Both the position numbers and the translations under genes were made by a program. From assembly GCA_028023455.1 (NCBI GenBank), contig JAQFVV010006293.1, forward strand, positions 2,427,844 through 2,491,843: a DNA stretch of 64,000 bases, written 5' to 3'. The stretch's first letter is position 1. The number at the start of each line of letters is the position of its first letter. This document shows positions 25,283 to 37,092 of the stretch, in pieces. Origin of the DNA: Epiperipatus broadwayi (taxonomy: Eukaryota; Onychophora; Udeonychophora; Euonychophora; Peripatidae). The notes below the pieces were generated by a model, which saw only the letters and a list, made by a program, of their open reading frames with translations, was not told the DNA's origin and searched no databases.

Positions 25283-27421
25283 GTAACAGTAGCCAGGTTC
25301 AAACCCTGTTACAAGGGAGTTACACAATATTCCCTAACTGCCTAGATCAGTGTGAGTCTAATAAATTGGATTTTGTGTGCGAGCATAAAATATAAAGAAT
25401 TGGATATGTATGTCAAAGAGAGAAAGTTTGAAAGTTTTTTTTTTATTTATTTAAAAAAAAAAAAAAGAGGGAAAGAGAAAGATGCTTATAATTATTTGTT
25501 TAAAATAAATTCATGAAAATATGTTAATAAATTGTGGGAATAGAGTTATACGCAAATATATAAATTTTTTTTTTGTATTATTATTTATTTCAAATGTATA
25601 TTTTTCTTTTGTTTTATGGTATTTTAATGAGAGAGTAACGAAAGAACTTTGATATATACATATACCTTGAGGCAATTTTGTATCTTTTGTCCGATTACTT
25701 AGCACTCAAAATTTCCATGGAATTTTAAGTAAATGTATGGCAGAGAAAGAAAAAAAATGTTAAAAGCATGCCTAAGAAACAGAGATCAGCATACCGATAA
25801 TCTATTTTGGGGAAACAAAAGGAATTGGAGAAATTAATTAGTTAAAAAGAAAAATCGGAACAAGCAAGAGTGGTTTTTCGAACTGAAATAAAATATTAAT
25901 ATTTTCTTGTTGCTAAATTGACTGATATGGCTATGCTCATATTATAAAATGAAACATTAAAATAAATCCTTCAATCAACCATCAGAAGAAGAAAATGGAT
26001 TTAGATATAGTAACTCAGACCATCGCTACAATAGGAATGCAGGGGTAGAACAATACATGTAAGGCTGCCATTCTAAGCTCTGAATATGTAGCTGGTGCTG
26101 TTAAATGCTTGCCCCTCTAAGAACCATAGGAACCTCATTGATACACCGCTAAAACAATCCAGGAAGGAAGAAAATATCGAATTGTGTACAATAAGAATGC
26201 CTCCAGTAAGCCGTCATCATTTCTTAGATCCAAGTAATATCACAAAATGGACATTCGTGCAAACTTTTTGCTGTTAGCAGAAAAATTTGTTTTATTCTTC
26301 GACAGTAAAAGAATACATAAATTTCAGTTGGATCGTCAAAATCAAGCTTACATGGAAATAAACTTATCCATATTTAAAAATCCCAGATACTTCAAGGTAA
26401 CTATAACTAGTTTTATTAACTTAAAAGAACTGAAAATTGCCTATTGTTACTCTCCAAAAGTTCAGTCATTGTGTAAAATTATATATTTTAATTTAAAACG
26501 TATCAATGCATTCCTACACTCGTGTTTAATTATATGTTCTTTTATAATTCATTGATTCTGTTTTTGTCTTTTATGTTATTATTGATATATAAATTTTTCT
26601 TTCTCAATATTTAATTAGCCATAGCAATAAAATTGTACACTTATGTTAAAACATTGTATTTCATTAATGAACATATTTATCACTTATATTGGCCTAGTTT
26701 CCTTCCTGGCAGAATATCAGAATGAATGAAGTATGCTTTTCAGAATAGGCAATTGTATTATATGTAATTTTAAATTCTAAACCAGAGAGTTGATAAAGAA
26801 ATAGATCACGTATAGAAGAAATAAATGTGTAGAAAGAGGGAGTTCAACAGTAGCCAATTTTAAATGACACGCGATCTAATTTAAGGGATATAGAAAAGAA
26901 ACCGTTACTAATACGTAAGTTAAATATACGCATATTAAGTTGAGAAGTATACAAAGCAGGGAAAGCTTGTTTCAACTACGCAAATGTAGTCAGTTACCTC
27001 CGTTCAGCCTGATGGGTATTGTTACCTCCCAGCCCTGGGATTTGAGCTAGCTGAAAGGGCCGGGCATCTAATTATCGATAGTTTTAAGATTTCTTCAAAG
27101 GGAAAAGTATAATTCTTATGGTACTAGTGAGATTGGCGCTTGGGGTAAGTTTATTAATTGACGCTCATAAATATACTTTTTCCGAAGAAATTGTTGTTTG
27201 TCTTTTTAAATGAAATAATGGCCATTAGGTAGATTTTTTTAATATTTTTTTTAAACGTACATCCTGATATAGGATACGTAGATTTTATTTCTTAAGATAT
27301 ATTTAAGAAAGGGGATTTGTATTCGAAGCCAATACGGTGGATAGTAGTCAAATTCTATCTGCAGGTGTTATGGCGACTCTACAGCCATAGTTTTTGCGTT
27401 TACTACCCTACGTGGTCAACA
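25283..27421 (+). mobile_element. Possible 3' LTR and downstream sequence, end uncertain
   Basis: The start TGTAACAG at about 25283 and a nearby CTGTTACA make an 8-base inverted repeat. Composition from here to about 27430 is more balanced than the flanks and then drops back to AT-rich. The proposed end (GTGGTCAACA at about 27412-27421) is a guess based on TG...CA. Without a second LTR the length cannot be confirmed. The small ORFs at 26095-26555 have no known motif. Confidence 0.3.
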
Positions 27422-28350
27422 GATTCAATTTTTTTTATAGACATTATATAACCAACAAAAATAATACTGGGGTGGCCTGTTAAAATATATATATGTTAAT
27501 AGACTAGTTTTGACATAAAATGACTACTTGAGAGCAGTTGAAATGTTTTTTTAAAAAAATACAAGTACAATTAAAATCTAAGTAAAAAGATTTGGTAATT
27601 TTATTCATTATATATTATAATGTATATCTTTTTAAAAAATAGAATTTTAATTTTTTTTTGGATATTTTATACAAAATAAAAAAAAAACCTTAATGCCAAT
27701 AAAATTCAAACAGATTTAATGTTTATAACTATGAAAAACATTTATTGAGTTTTGTACTTTAGTTGAACAAATATAAGAAATTTGTTTTGAAATCCTGATA
27801 AATAGATAAGGCACCAATCATAGAATCAATTCAAAATCTATTATCCTAGAATACTCATTACTGTTATAATTTATTAATTTTATTCCCATACACATTTAGT
27901 ATAACGTTATCAACAAAGTTTATAATAATATTTTAGTAATATTAAGGATAAAATGTCAAAGACTGAGCAAATCCAGTAAATAAAAATATTAAATGTAGAA
28001 ATACATCATAAAAAAGGAAAAATTAAAAGGCAATTTTTATAAACCAATTCAAATATTGTATAATAAATAGACAATCTACTATATCAATATACACAGGTCT
28101 TGGAAAATCACATGATATAGTTGATAATGATTACAACGTAATCGAAAGTACTTCTGCTTTAATTTATTTATTACTGTTATCATTTATCATTATTATAATT
28201 AAAAATTTACTTATAAATATATACATAAACATAATAGATTTCACCTATAAAAATTTTTTTTTTTACTCATCAAATTATTCATAAAAAAAAAAGAAGCTAC
28301 AATCATATGCATACATTTATTAATATATAACATTAAAGAAAAATTCTCAC

Positions 28351-28409
28351 CTTGATAAAAATCCACCTACAACTACACCTACATCTGGGATTTTAAAAGT
28401 TTCATCAAT
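28351..28409 (-). CDS. GTPBP2: GTPBP2-like, short internal coding exon
   Basis: A 59-bp exon too short to appear as a long ORF. The acceptor is ATTTAG above 28409 and the donor is GTGAGA below 28351. It reads IDETFKIPDVGVVVGGFLS plus the first two bases of an Arg codon. It follows the LTEFQ end of exon 35427-35562 in phase 0 and leaves phase 2, which exon 20687-20858 completes. 'VPDVGTVVGG.L..G' is the start of domain 2 in the family. Confidence 0.93.
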
Positions 28410-29627
28410 CTAAATAAAAAGTCAATTAAAAAAAAAGTTTCAAATAGATTAAAAATAAGTATTTAATACTCAATCCTAAATAAACTAATACTTCATTTTT
28501 AAAAAACAATTTTTATTTAATTTTTATTATATCATAATACTTTAAAAATCATAATCTATTACTTATTACAATAAATACATTATATATATTTATTTTTAAA
28601 AGACATTATTTGTTTTGTTGTTTTTTTAAGGTAATATGAAATACTGTGAACCTAAACATAAAAAAAAAAAGATGTAACAAAAACAGATATCACTTATAAA
28701 CATCTGTTTTGTCACATCTTTTTCCTGTTTTTTAGAAAATAAATCCAATAGATCACTGCTTATCACATGTTCATCATCAAAATTTTGATAATCACAATCA
28801 ATTAAGTGTAGAACTTTATCATAAAATTACCCCAAAAAGTAGTTCATAAAATCAAATCATTCACAATATGTAAACTTTAAAACATTTACGAATGGTTAAA
28901 AATACAATAAAAGTCTTTTGTCACTTTGAGAATAATCATAAATTATATTTTTAATGTATAATACTATTTGTTTATTTAACAAATGGATTTTTTTATTAGT
29001 TTAACTAACAAAACATTATAAAGGAACCTGTAGAAATTTCAACAGAGGACGTAAATTCATCAGCAGCTTTGTTAAATCCTTCTAATACTACCCCTGTAGT
29101 CATAGATTCAGCAATCACTATCTATGTGGTTCATAGTTGGTGTTTGCCCACATTTATAAAGTCCACTTGCTAATAAATTCCTTTTATAAAGCAGATAAGT
29201 GAAGTGACCATAAGTTTTCTCAATCTGTTGATGAGATTCTGTTATAAATATGAAAATCAAGTCCAGCTGGGTTTATTGTTGGATCTGGAAAGAGAAATTT
29301 GTTTGAAACTTAAGAATTCCATTTTATATACATAATTCTTCAATTATAGATTCTTGGTTGAATTTCCAAAAAAAAAAAAAAAGATCTTGATTTGGGTTAA
29401 ATCTTAGATAGTTAAACTATATCTTAAGTTACTGACAACACCAATCTGCTTAATGGTTTTTATATATCTTATATGAAAAACAATTTCTCTTCTGATACCT
29501 GATAGTGGAATATGTGAAAAAAATAGAAAGCCACTATAAAAGAGTAGACTGAATGTACTAATAATATTTCTCATAATGGTATAATAGTATTATCACATTT
29601 AACGTAAAAGTAAAAGTTATCTATAAT

Positions 29628-30170
29628 ATCATCATCATTTTCAACCATTATCAATTCATTGCTGAATGAAGATCTCTCCAATTTCAATCCATCTTCTCTG
29701 ATCTCTAGCATATCTTCTCTACATCATCCCTGCAATCATCCTTATTTCATTCACCCATTTCGCATCTAGTCTCTTTCTAGGTCTTTTGCAATCTCTTGGA
29801 ATCCAGTTTAAAATTTCAACTATCCATCTATTATCATCTCTTCTAACAGTATATCCATTCAACTCCACTTCAGTTTCTTAATTTTTTCACTGATGTCAGT
29901 AACACCTGTTTGTTCTCTCAGCTATCTATTTCATTTTCAATTTCTTTTTACTCCTAACATAAATCTTTCCGTACTTCATTAAGTGGTTTGAAGTATCTGT
30001 ATTGCTTTTCTATTAAGCATCCAAGTCTCAAATCAATAAGTAAGAACTGGTAATACACATTCATTTATTAAAAACCTTCCATTTCAAATACATAGGCATA
30101 TTTTCTTTTAATATCAAATTATTTCTAAAAACATACTACAACTAAGTTTAATTATCTTATAATATAGGAG
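29628..30170 (-). mobile_element. RTE LINE 3' end, 5' truncated
   Basis: Starts with ATCATCATCATTTTCAACC (a (GAT)n tail on the element strand) and runs collinear with the other RTE 3' regions, including 'ctaggtcttttgcaatct', 'aagtaagaactggtaata' and 'cataggcatattttct'. Flanks 'ttatctataata' and 'ttatcttataata' may be a target duplication. It is a typical 5'-truncated insertion of about 540 bp. Confidence 0.75.
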
Positions 30171-30317
30171 ATCAAAAATACCTTTAAAAAAAACTACATT
30201 TAAAAATGTAAAAATTTAAGAAAAAAATGCTGCGCAGATTAAGGATTAACAAAAGTTAGTTCTTTTGGACAATTCTGAAGTTGTAAAAGCATCACTATAT
30301 TTGAAATTTCCATTAAA

Positions 30318-31167
30318 CCCTTTAACTGTCCAATTGTTCATTCGCTGCAGGTGGTATCACTCAAAGCTTTTAATTAGCCGATGCACAAAATAATGTATCA
30401 ATTTTTCAAAAGTTATTGACCGTTTTTTTAAATATATTCACTTTAGTTTCGTTTTTAAAAAGTATATTAGTAATTTCTCACATTATAAAAATAAACGAAA
30501 GTTTGTTCAAAAATAAATTTTGATTTTTAATTTTAAAAATATTTGTTACGGTTGATATGAAAAGAAACGGCAATCATAATTTCACGTTATGATTTTTTTT
30601 TCCCGACTTTGCAATAAATAAATAATTCTTGCTAAAATCGTAACTATTTTTGTAAAATAATATTTATTTTTGACATATTATATGAAAATAATTTGTATTT
30701 TATTTGTATTTCATCAAAAAATATTTTTAAAATGCTCTAAAACATTCGTTTATCATTTTCAAAATAAAACAAAAGCGTGTCGGAATTTTTAATTTTTGGC
30801 AGCCATATAAAAATTTTAACAGCCAATAAGATTCAAGAAAAGATGATGAGAAGGCGGAGCTTTTCCATTTTCTTTTGTTTACAAAATTTCAACAGCCAAT
30901 AAGATTCAAGAAAAGATGTGAAAAGGCAGTGCTTAGTTTTTGTTTGACATAAATCATCAATTAATTGATTTTTTACTTGTAAAATAATTCAATAGATGGC
31001 AGTATATTATAAAACTTTTTGCGTTCTAAAAAATGACGTCAAAACCGTAAACGTAGTCCAAAAACTAAGCAATTTACAGCGATGTCAAATTTACTCGATT
31101 AAAAACGAATTTAACGAATATGTATCAAAAATTGCCTCGATTAAGAACGAGTCAAACAGTTAAAAGG
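30318..31167. mobile_element. 850-bp non-autonomous DNA transposon, piggyBac-like ends
   Basis: Left end CCCTTTAACTGTCC and right end, in reverse complement, CCTTTTAACTGTTT are flanked by TTAAA at 30313-30317 and 31168-31172. A TTAA-type target and CCC(T)TTAAC ends recall piggyBac-like MITEs. There is no transposase ORF. Inside are a tandem duplication (30811-30955), AACGAATTTAACGA and TTAAGAACGAG near the right end, and CGCTGCAGGTGG near the left. The family assignment is inference. Confidence 0.6.
30811..30955. repeat. Tandem duplication, 72-73 bp period
   Basis: 'aacagccaataagattcaag' occurs at 30818 and again at 30891, followed in both by 'aaaagatg' and a similar AAGGC.G.GCTT block. It lies inside the 850-bp element. 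Confidence 0.8.
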
Positions 31168-32087
31168 TTAAACATAATAATTTAAAAAAAAAGTTTATCC
31201 CAGCAAAATAAATTCTGATTGCTTCTCAAAACAAATTAAAAATTTTGATTAAAACCTTGACATAAATTTCTTAAAAAGAAAAAAGTCACTACAGTTTTAC
31301 AACTTGATTATAATGATGATAAAAAGTGAAACCATTTTTAGTTTATAGAAGAGAAAAATCCATGAATACTGAAATTTGCAAATATAAAAATGTAAGTATT
31401 TTTAATTACTATTAATATTGAAATTATTACTGATTTAAAATATAAAAATGTGAAACTATTTGAACTTAGTAAACTCTTATCTCTGATAAATTAATCAATA
31501 GGGGTGATATCAGGAAAATATATATTTCAAGAGCTAGATGGCCCATTCATAAGATAATTCTTGAGGGAACATAATATTAAAAAAAATTACTATTTTTTAT
31601 AGATCAATTTTTTAAAAGAGTCTATAATCATCAGTAATTAATAATGTATCTATCTACAAGTTTGATTCTGAAATCCACGATGAGAGAATAAGCAGACACT
31701 TTCATTCATATGGACAGTTCATATCTAGAAAAGTAATGTACATTACAAGTAATATGTTTATAAATCATATCATTTGCTTGCATTGCTATTGTAACCAGAA
31801 CAGATCATATTTAATGTTTAATTTTATATTTATTTTTTTAATTTTATATTTTCCATATCATTTAATTATTAATTATTGTAATTTAATTAAATTAGATCCA
31901 CTTTTATTTCAATTTAATATAAATTTATACATTTAAATATTTTTTCTTTATGTTTTAAATTATCTATCTTCTACTAGCTTCACTTTATCAACTGCCAAAA
32001 CTTTTTGTTTATTCTATTCTACATTATAACTCCTTCAATGTTTATTTTTTGTAATTAATACTTTCTTTTATTTAGTTAGTTTTTAAT

Positions 32088-32088
32088 A

Positions 32089-32122
<34 letters not shown>
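32088..32122. repeat. (ATT)n microsatellite, left hairpin arm
   Basis: About eleven ATT units. Confidence 0.9.
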
Positions 32123-32123
<1 letters not shown>

Positions 32124-32466
32124 TTTATTTTACTATTTTAGTAAAAGTTTATACCTAAATCTTTATTTAAACTTGGGTTAATATTTAAATTAATATAACT
32201 TCTTTACTTTGTCCCTTTTACTGTTAGTGTAGCAAATCACTTTATACTAACTTTTCAAATTTATATATTTGAATGCATGTTTATAGGTGATGTATAACAA
32301 CATAAATGGGATAAAAATCACCCATATACATGCATTCAAGGATATAAATTTAAAAAAGATAGTAAAAAAATATTTGCTACAGTAATAATAAAAGAAAATA
32401 TTTTAAAAGCTATATTAATTTAAAAAATTAAATCAAGTTTAAATAAAGATTAAAAAATAGAAACTA

Positions 32467-32470
32467 CTAA

Positions 32471-32501
<31 letters not shown>
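32467..32501. repeat. (AAT)n microsatellite, right hairpin arm
   Basis: About eleven AAT units, complementary to the run in the left arm. Confidence 0.9.
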
Positions 32502-32850
32502 TAAATTATAAATTAAATAAGTAAAAAAGCATTAGATACCCAAAATAAACATAAAAGAAAACTATATAATATAGAATAGAAATGATTTAAGTTTTGTTGC
32601 TGAAGTTAATAAAAATCAGGTAACTTAAACAAAAATAAAATAAAAATAAAGAACTATATGATTTAAATACATAAATTTATATTAAATTAAAATAAAATAT
32701 GAAAAAAATATAAATTTAAAAAAGTAAATATAAAATTAGTTATTAAATATAAATTATATATAAAAGTGTATAAAGGATTTAAGACAAAGTAATATATTAT
32801 AGATATTAAGTAAAACAATAAAATATAATTAAAATATGATTTATGTATAT

Positions 32851-32907
32851 TCATATATAATTATATCATTTCTATATAAACATGTGTATTTAAATATTTT
32901 ATAGCTC
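32851..32907 (+). repeat. Copy of the 3' segment found at 34921-34980
   Basis: About 55 bases with few differences, including TATTTAAATATTTT and a following 'ctct/ttct'. It lies just outside the long hairpin. Confidence 0.6.
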
Positions 32908-34849
32908 TGGTTATATATATTTATATTGTAACGGTATACATATATGCCATTACATCACTTTCAAATAAAAGTGGAAAAGATCTATAAATAAAATCACCCT
33001 CAAATAGAAATATGTAAAAAAAAAATTAATAAAAATTTTATTTAAATTAATATATATAATGCACAGATTGCAAACTAATTATATATTTATTTAAAGTTAA
33101 AAATCTAAAAACAAAATTGATTTTAAATATATAAAAAAAGCTGTTAATTAGTTAAAGTTAAAAGTTATTTTTAATCTTAGAATTGAAATGATTTTCTAAA
33201 TAGCAAACAGGCCCTTGAGCATTTAACTGATTGTAAGTCAGATAAGAGAGAAATTAAAAAAATACTAGTGATAAAATTTTGAGCTCCCACTCTAAAAAAA
33301 GCTAGCCAATAATGATGCGAATGAATACATGGTCCACAGAAAAAAATCATCATTGCCAATAAGAACAGCGCCAAGCTAGCCAAGATCTATTCTGAAATTC
33401 GATGATAAAAAATTCAAAATGATATAAAAAGAAAAAAAAGATAAACTTTTGCTAGATTTGGGATTGCTCTTGCTGATAACATGTTATTTAAACATATTTT
33501 ATATGTCTATTGCAGATCTCCTAAATGTTGGGTCATGCAATAAATTACATTTCCCATATTTGCACCAGCTGAAGCGGCCTTCAGAGTGATGATTCCCAGA
33601 AAATGGCAAATGACAGACTTGTCTTTCCAAAAACAATATTAATATGAAATGGAAGGGACTTCGAATGGAGTTGTATGACACATCAAGAACCACAAAGATG
33701 GCATTTAGTAATCTGAAGCTATAGATATGAACTTTAATTATCTAAAATAAGAACTTTTCAAAACTTAAACCTAAATGGTACCAAACTCCTAAAGTCTCTA
33801 GTAAAATTTTAAGTTATTTATTATATTTTTTTATATATATGTTTGCTATCATTTCCATTCACATTAATTTCATTTAAATTAATAACTTTAAAATAGGTGT
33901 AGATAGCTGTATAGATTCGTAAGATTATGTTAGTTTAAGTTTATTAATTTTGGGCAAATTGTTTCATAGTTGAATCGGTGCTGGTGGAGAGATATATGGA
34001 TATTTTATGTCAATGTAATCTGGGTAGGCACAATGGATACTCATTTCTTTTTATCACATTAGCATACAGGACATAATATCCACCTGAATGCATGACCAAA
34101 ATGGTAGCCATCGCATTGTCAATGGTCATAGATGTATTTCCTACGCCATCAATTTTCTTATACTCTGATTGGAACAGTAAGCCGGTAAAGACTGCTACCC
34201 CTATTTACAGAGTGCCTCTTATACATGTATTTCAAATGATTTCATTTTTGTATCGCCGATCCTTTCTGTCTATTAGTGAAATTTATTAATGATCATGGGG
34301 AATATGCTCATTCCTTTTCATCATGATTTGTTATTTCTCTAAGGGTATCATGCTACAGATGTAAATTCCTATCAGCATGATTGTGTTATACTAACAACCT
34401 CATTTTGCATTGGTCACATCGGTATATCAGTAAGCTGACGTTGTTTAAATGCGAAATTTTAGCTTAAAGTTAAAAAGGCCTGGGTTAGTTATATGCGTAT
34501 TCTATGTAGCATATTTATGCTAAGCAAAATATTAAAATGGTATTAAATCTATTGAATGTACCCATATGTGTATATAATTTAAATCAAATATATTTACTAC
34601 TTAATTTAACCTTCAGATGTTTGTATTAATATGTGTGTGCACATAATAATAAAATGTTTTGTTTAATTAAATTTTGGCAGTAACTTATTGTATATATTTT
34701 TATTAATAATCTTTTAAAAATCAAGAATTAGAAATTTTAAATATATAGTATGATATTTTAAGCTCAGCTTCTCCATGAACTAGGGACTGGGACTTTCGGT
34801 TAGATAAAAGTTGAACCTCACCCATACATATCTGGCACCTTTATAAATT

Positions 34850-34980
34850 TTTTAGGTTTGAATAGCCTAGTGGCACCCTGGCATAGCACATAGGTTTGTG
34901 AGATTTCGATATACCATTATAATATATAATTATAATATATCATTTCTATATAGATGTGTATTTAAATATTTTGTAATTCT
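34850..34980 (+). repeat. Possible SINE with a repeated 3' segment
   Basis: TAGCCTAGTGG (34864-34874) resembles a tRNA box A, and a box B is not clear. The 3' segment at 34921-34980 ('catttctatata.a.atgtg' then TATTTAAATATTTT) recurs at 32851-32907, as expected of a shared SINE tail. Confidence 0.35.
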
Positions 34981-35426
34981 GAAGATCTGTGGGAAAGAAA
35001 TAAAATTATTTGTAAAAACAATATGTTTGTATTGAAGAAAGTGTAAAAGAAAGGAGTTATTAATTATAAAGTTACTATTGTTCATTCTAGTAGGAACCTT
35101 AACCAGTTCCTTTGCCAGCATTCCAAAATATAGCAAATAAACTGCTTCCTTTCTTAATACTCCTAGATGGTATCCATGTAAATTGAGTAAATTCAGAAAA
35201 TGAAGATGATTCTGATTGAGGAATGGAATTGTGTTAATATGCAGTAACAAACTAGAAAAAATTAAGACACTAGTGCATAAAACAAGCTATTCCATTAACT
35301 GAATATTATTAACTATGTGAATGACTGGATAAAATGATTAGTAATAATAAATGACATCATAATAGATTGCAATCTTACTAAATGACCATTATCTAAATTG
35401 ATGAAAAGATATTTAAAAAAAATTAC

Positions 35427-35562
35427 CTGAAACTCTGTAAGTTGTTGCATGAAAGCTTCTTTTTCTCGACTGCTATAGAATGGTGGTAATACGTTTAAAA
35501 ATTTTGTCAAAAGATTTAAACCATATCCAGTTACGCTTGATATAGTGAATAATGGAGTAATG
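35427..35562 (-). CDS. GTPBP2: GTPBP2-like, coding exon (end of G domain), first recognised
   Basis: A 136-bp exon with acceptor TTTTTAAG above 35562 and donor GTAATT below 35427. One base (C) completes a codon from an upstream exon, then 45 residues follow: ITPLFTISSVTGYGLN, LLTKFLNVLPPFYS and EAFMQQLTEFQ. The ISSVTG stretch sits where the G5 (SAK-like) loop lies, and the LNxLPP and LTEFQ blocks are typical of GTPBP2. The upstream exons with the P-loop, switch and NKxD regions (about 370 residues in known GTPBP2 proteins) are not recognised in 35563-64000. Confidence 0.9.
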
Positions 35563-36261
35563 CTTAAAAATACAAATAATTTAAAGTTTTTATTAGCACA
35601 AAGATCTTCAAATAAATCACAGGATTAAAGAAGGTTTAACCTACAAACAAGTTTAGAATGAAAACTTTTTTTCAAATCTACATTTTTTTAAACACACATT
35701 CATATTAACATAAGTCTTTATCTTCCCAAGACAAGTTAAAAAATATTAATTTTTGATTAATATAATTTGTATATTGCCATTACTCATTCTGTAAAGGAAA
35801 TTTACTTTAAAAATGTCAATGTAGTAATAAGATGCCAAGTATAGTACAAGTGTTAATGAGAGTCCACCCACCCTGAAGATGCATCATATATGAATTGGGT
35901 AATACCAGAATCACTGTTTTACAAACAATCTTGAAAGTTAGATATTGAAGTGTTTATTATAAATTAGTGGAAATAAATGGTAAACTCTCAATGACATTAT
36001 CAAGTATCAATTTTTATGTATATTCTAAATCCTTTTCAAAACATAACTTAACACACAGCATGCACATACATAATTTAAATATAAGAACTTTATTTTTTGT
36101 ATTTTTGTTAAAATATGACAAAAATAGACTATTAAAATTTTATAAGTAATAATAAAAACAACTGCAAAATTAAAAATATCTTCATTGCCATACAGCAAAT
36201 AAAAATTTAATAAATATCAAGATTCCATTAAAGCTTGAGTATTATCAAACTTAAAGCAACA

Positions 36262-36333
36262 AGCCCTCACTGAGTTTGAACTCAAAGTCATAAATGTTTA
36301 GTTAGTGACTTCTTTCCCAATTAGTTGACTGTC
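36262..36333 (-). repeat. tRNA-derived SINE fragment
   Basis: Minus strand: box A-like TCAACTAATTGGGAAAGAAG and box B-like GAGTTCAAACTC, spaced as in a tRNA gene but too diverged to be a tRNA. Confidence 0.5.
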
Positions 36334-36511
36334 AAGAAAAAATAAATATACGATTCTGAACTAAAAGTTTTATAAACTAATTGAATAAAAAAAAGCAATA
36401 TAGCATATTCAATTTATTCTAAAATATTTTAAATTGGTAATGTGTTCATGCTATATACTTCCAGTTCTTTCATTTATTACCTTGCATGATTTTGTGTAGA
36501 TGTGGGGTGAT

Positions 36512-37092
36512 GGATTCAAAAGCTAAAGGTCCATGGATTGTAGCTGAAGTCTGCTATTTCTGATGCTTGGATGTCATGATTTCCTGAGCAACAGACCATT
36601 CGATTATTTACTGTTATAATGGCACCATTTAAAGTACATGTGACTAAAATCCATTTTCATGTCCATCACTTTTTGTTAAGCACATTGTTATGCAGTTGAA
36701 TAATTACATGAGTAAGATGTTTAATTAAACTTTAATATAAAATGCACTTGTAAAATTCATTATCTTCTAAAATATTACATAATTTTTCTAACACATTTTG
36801 GTGTTACATGTGATTTTCCAATGCATTTTAACATTCAACATTCATGTTTTTCAAAGGTGCATTAAAAGAAATAAAGTACAGTTATTAAAAAATTCTTTTA
36901 AACACAAAAATATCTCATTTTAATATATTATCAAGCCATTTAGATCTAAATAAAGAGAACTATCAACACCATCAACTCTATTTTCTTTCACTGCACTCAG
37001 TTGGGATAATGATAGATTAAAGTGTTAAAGGTTCATGGATTTATAGTCAATGTTACTGCCAATACTTGAATATCACATGACCTCCCAAGAAA
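36512..37092 (+). repeat. Diverged direct repeat pair
   Basis: Copies at 36512-36594 and 37011-37092 share 'taaaggt(c/t)catggatt' and 'cttg.atgtca/cttgaatatca' in the same order. The block 'aggtccatgga' also occurs in the SINE at 16505-16570, so an old SINE family is possible. Confidence 0.45.

Larger units (their letters stand above)
20859..28350 (-). other. Intron (7.49 kb) of the GTPBP2-like gene
   Basis: GT-AG intron that carries an RTE LINE 3' fragment (23356-24235) directly abutting a broken Ty3/gypsy integrase region (24243-25214) with a likely 3' LTR start near 25282. The stretch 20880-23350 is pyrimidine-rich AT sequence with no recognised gene. 27480-28350 is featureless AT-rich DNA. 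Confidence 0.85.
31805..32745. repeat. Very long imperfect hairpin (about 470-bp arms)
   Basis: The whole stretch is a palindrome centred near 32305. Outer arms pair 31811-31860 with 32700-32750, the (ATT)n run at 32088-32122 pairs with the (AAT)n run at 32467-32501, 'tctttatttaaacttg' at 32160 pairs with 'caagtttaaataaaga' at 32433, and TGAATGCATGT pairs with ACATGCATTCA beside the tip. Left-arm extra bases of about 40 nt lie near 31865-31905. There is no coding potential. It may be a giant foldback element or an inverted duplication. Confidence 0.85.
28410..35426 (-). other. Intron (7.02 kb) of the GTPBP2-like gene
   Basis: GT-AG intron holding an RTE 3' end (29628-30170), an 850-bp element with inverted termini (30318-31167), a ~940-bp hairpin (31805-32745) and a short direct repeat pair (32851 and 34921). 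28410-29620 and 33000-34800 show nothing I can name; short ORFs at 33177-34289 have no family motif that I recognise. Confidence 0.85.

Noticed and set aside
33177-34289. Possible gene in the less AT-rich 33.2-34.3 kb region
   Set aside because: ORFs on both strands are short and share no recognisable motif or consistent splice structure.
35250-35426. Continuation of the exon at 35427 into downstream sequence
   Set aside because: The frame past the GTAATT donor is AT-rich, and the conserved sequence resumes at 28409.
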